From: Actinernus sp. WN-2022 | Lineage: Eukaryota; Cnidaria; Anthozoa; Actiniaria; Actinernidae | Reading direction: 5' to 3' | Length of the DNA stretch: 64,000 nt | NCBI GenBank assembly: GCA_030867875.1 | Contig: JAOWCC010000936.1 | Location: forward strand, 80,695,032-80,759,031 | Shown here: positions 63,944 through 64,000 of the stretch, one piece after another | Position numbering within the stretch: position 1 is the first letter of the stretch | Layout of the letters: every line of letters starts with the position of its first letter | Notes under the pieces: generated by a model | Told to the model about the DNA's origin: nothing | Seen by the model: the letters and a program-made list of their open reading frames with translations, nothing else | Databases searched by the model: none | Program-made: the position numbers and the translations under genes

Positions 63944-64000
63944 ATGGGGAAGAAAAACAGCAAACTTAAACCGGAGCTGGTGCAAGAACTGGTCAACAAA
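63944..64000 (+). CDS. Neuronal calcium sensor (NCS-1/hippocalcin family), N-terminal 19 codons
   Basis: The reading MGKKNSKLKPELVQELVNK is open to the window edge. MGK-x-NSKL-x-PE is the myristoylated N terminus shared by NCS-1/frequenin, hippocalcin, neurocalcin and VILIP. Gly2 is the myristoylation site. Helix A follows. The EF-hands lie beyond the window, so the subfamily cannot be decided; KLKPE...EL resembles NCS-1. These proteins bind calcium and regulate membrane targets such as PI4-kinase, receptor kinases or cyclases. Confidence 0.88.
   Translation, partial: MGKKNSKLKPELVQELVNK

Overview
This is a eukaryotic, animal-type window. It has spliced genes with phase-matched exons, long introns, non-LTR retrotransposons, tRNA-derived SINEs and very many short terminal-inverted-repeat (TIR) elements. 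Gene content and repeat style fit an early-branching marine invertebrate. An anthozoan cnidarian (coral or sea anemone) is my best guess, but that is inference. A run of exactly 100 N (32256-32355) marks a scaffold gap.

Layout. About 0.55-21.07 kb, minus strand: one large gene for a guanylate-binding protein (GBP) family GTPase. I assembled 22 exons plus one candidate by splice sites and reading phase. It starts with a signal-peptide exon at 21065-20990, then a linker exon, a GTPase domain (exons 3-11) and a helical/coiled-coil tail that may run off the left edge. Its introns hold minisatellites, nested transposons and MITEs. 7.98-8.63 kb: a frameshifted RecQ-like helicase fragment and a possible opposing exon inside a GBP intron. 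21.3-29.6 kb: a transposon-rich block with two TTA-flanked TIR elements, one carrying a SINE, a CCGGG-ended TIR element, a 5'-truncated L2/CR1-type LINE and an antisense degenerate LINE. 29.9-30.5 kb, plus strand: first two exons of a 14-kDa phosphohistidine phosphatase (PHPT1/Janus family); the last exon was not found. 32.4-34.3 kb: a large foldback repeat beside the gap. 37.99-51.47 kb, plus strand: a six-exon secreted carboxylesterase (565 residues) with a complete catalytic triad. Its introns hold an E-box minisatellite, LINE pieces and hairpin elements. 52-63.9 kb: intergenic repeats, including 25 apparently identical 93-bp units (58035-60359). 63944-64000, plus strand: the first 19 codons of a neuronal calcium sensor protein.

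The four host genes share no obvious pathway and are ordinary animal genes separated by repeats. The most unusual features are: a GBP with a signal peptide and altered catalytic-loop residues; a 38-bp minisatellite that carries the 3' splice site of GBP exon 8 about 28 times; a 21-bp minisatellite carrying CACGTG in most units; a three-layer transposon nest; and the 93-bp array. No coordinate here was checked by alignment software. Exon limits come from reading splice consensus and phase by eye.
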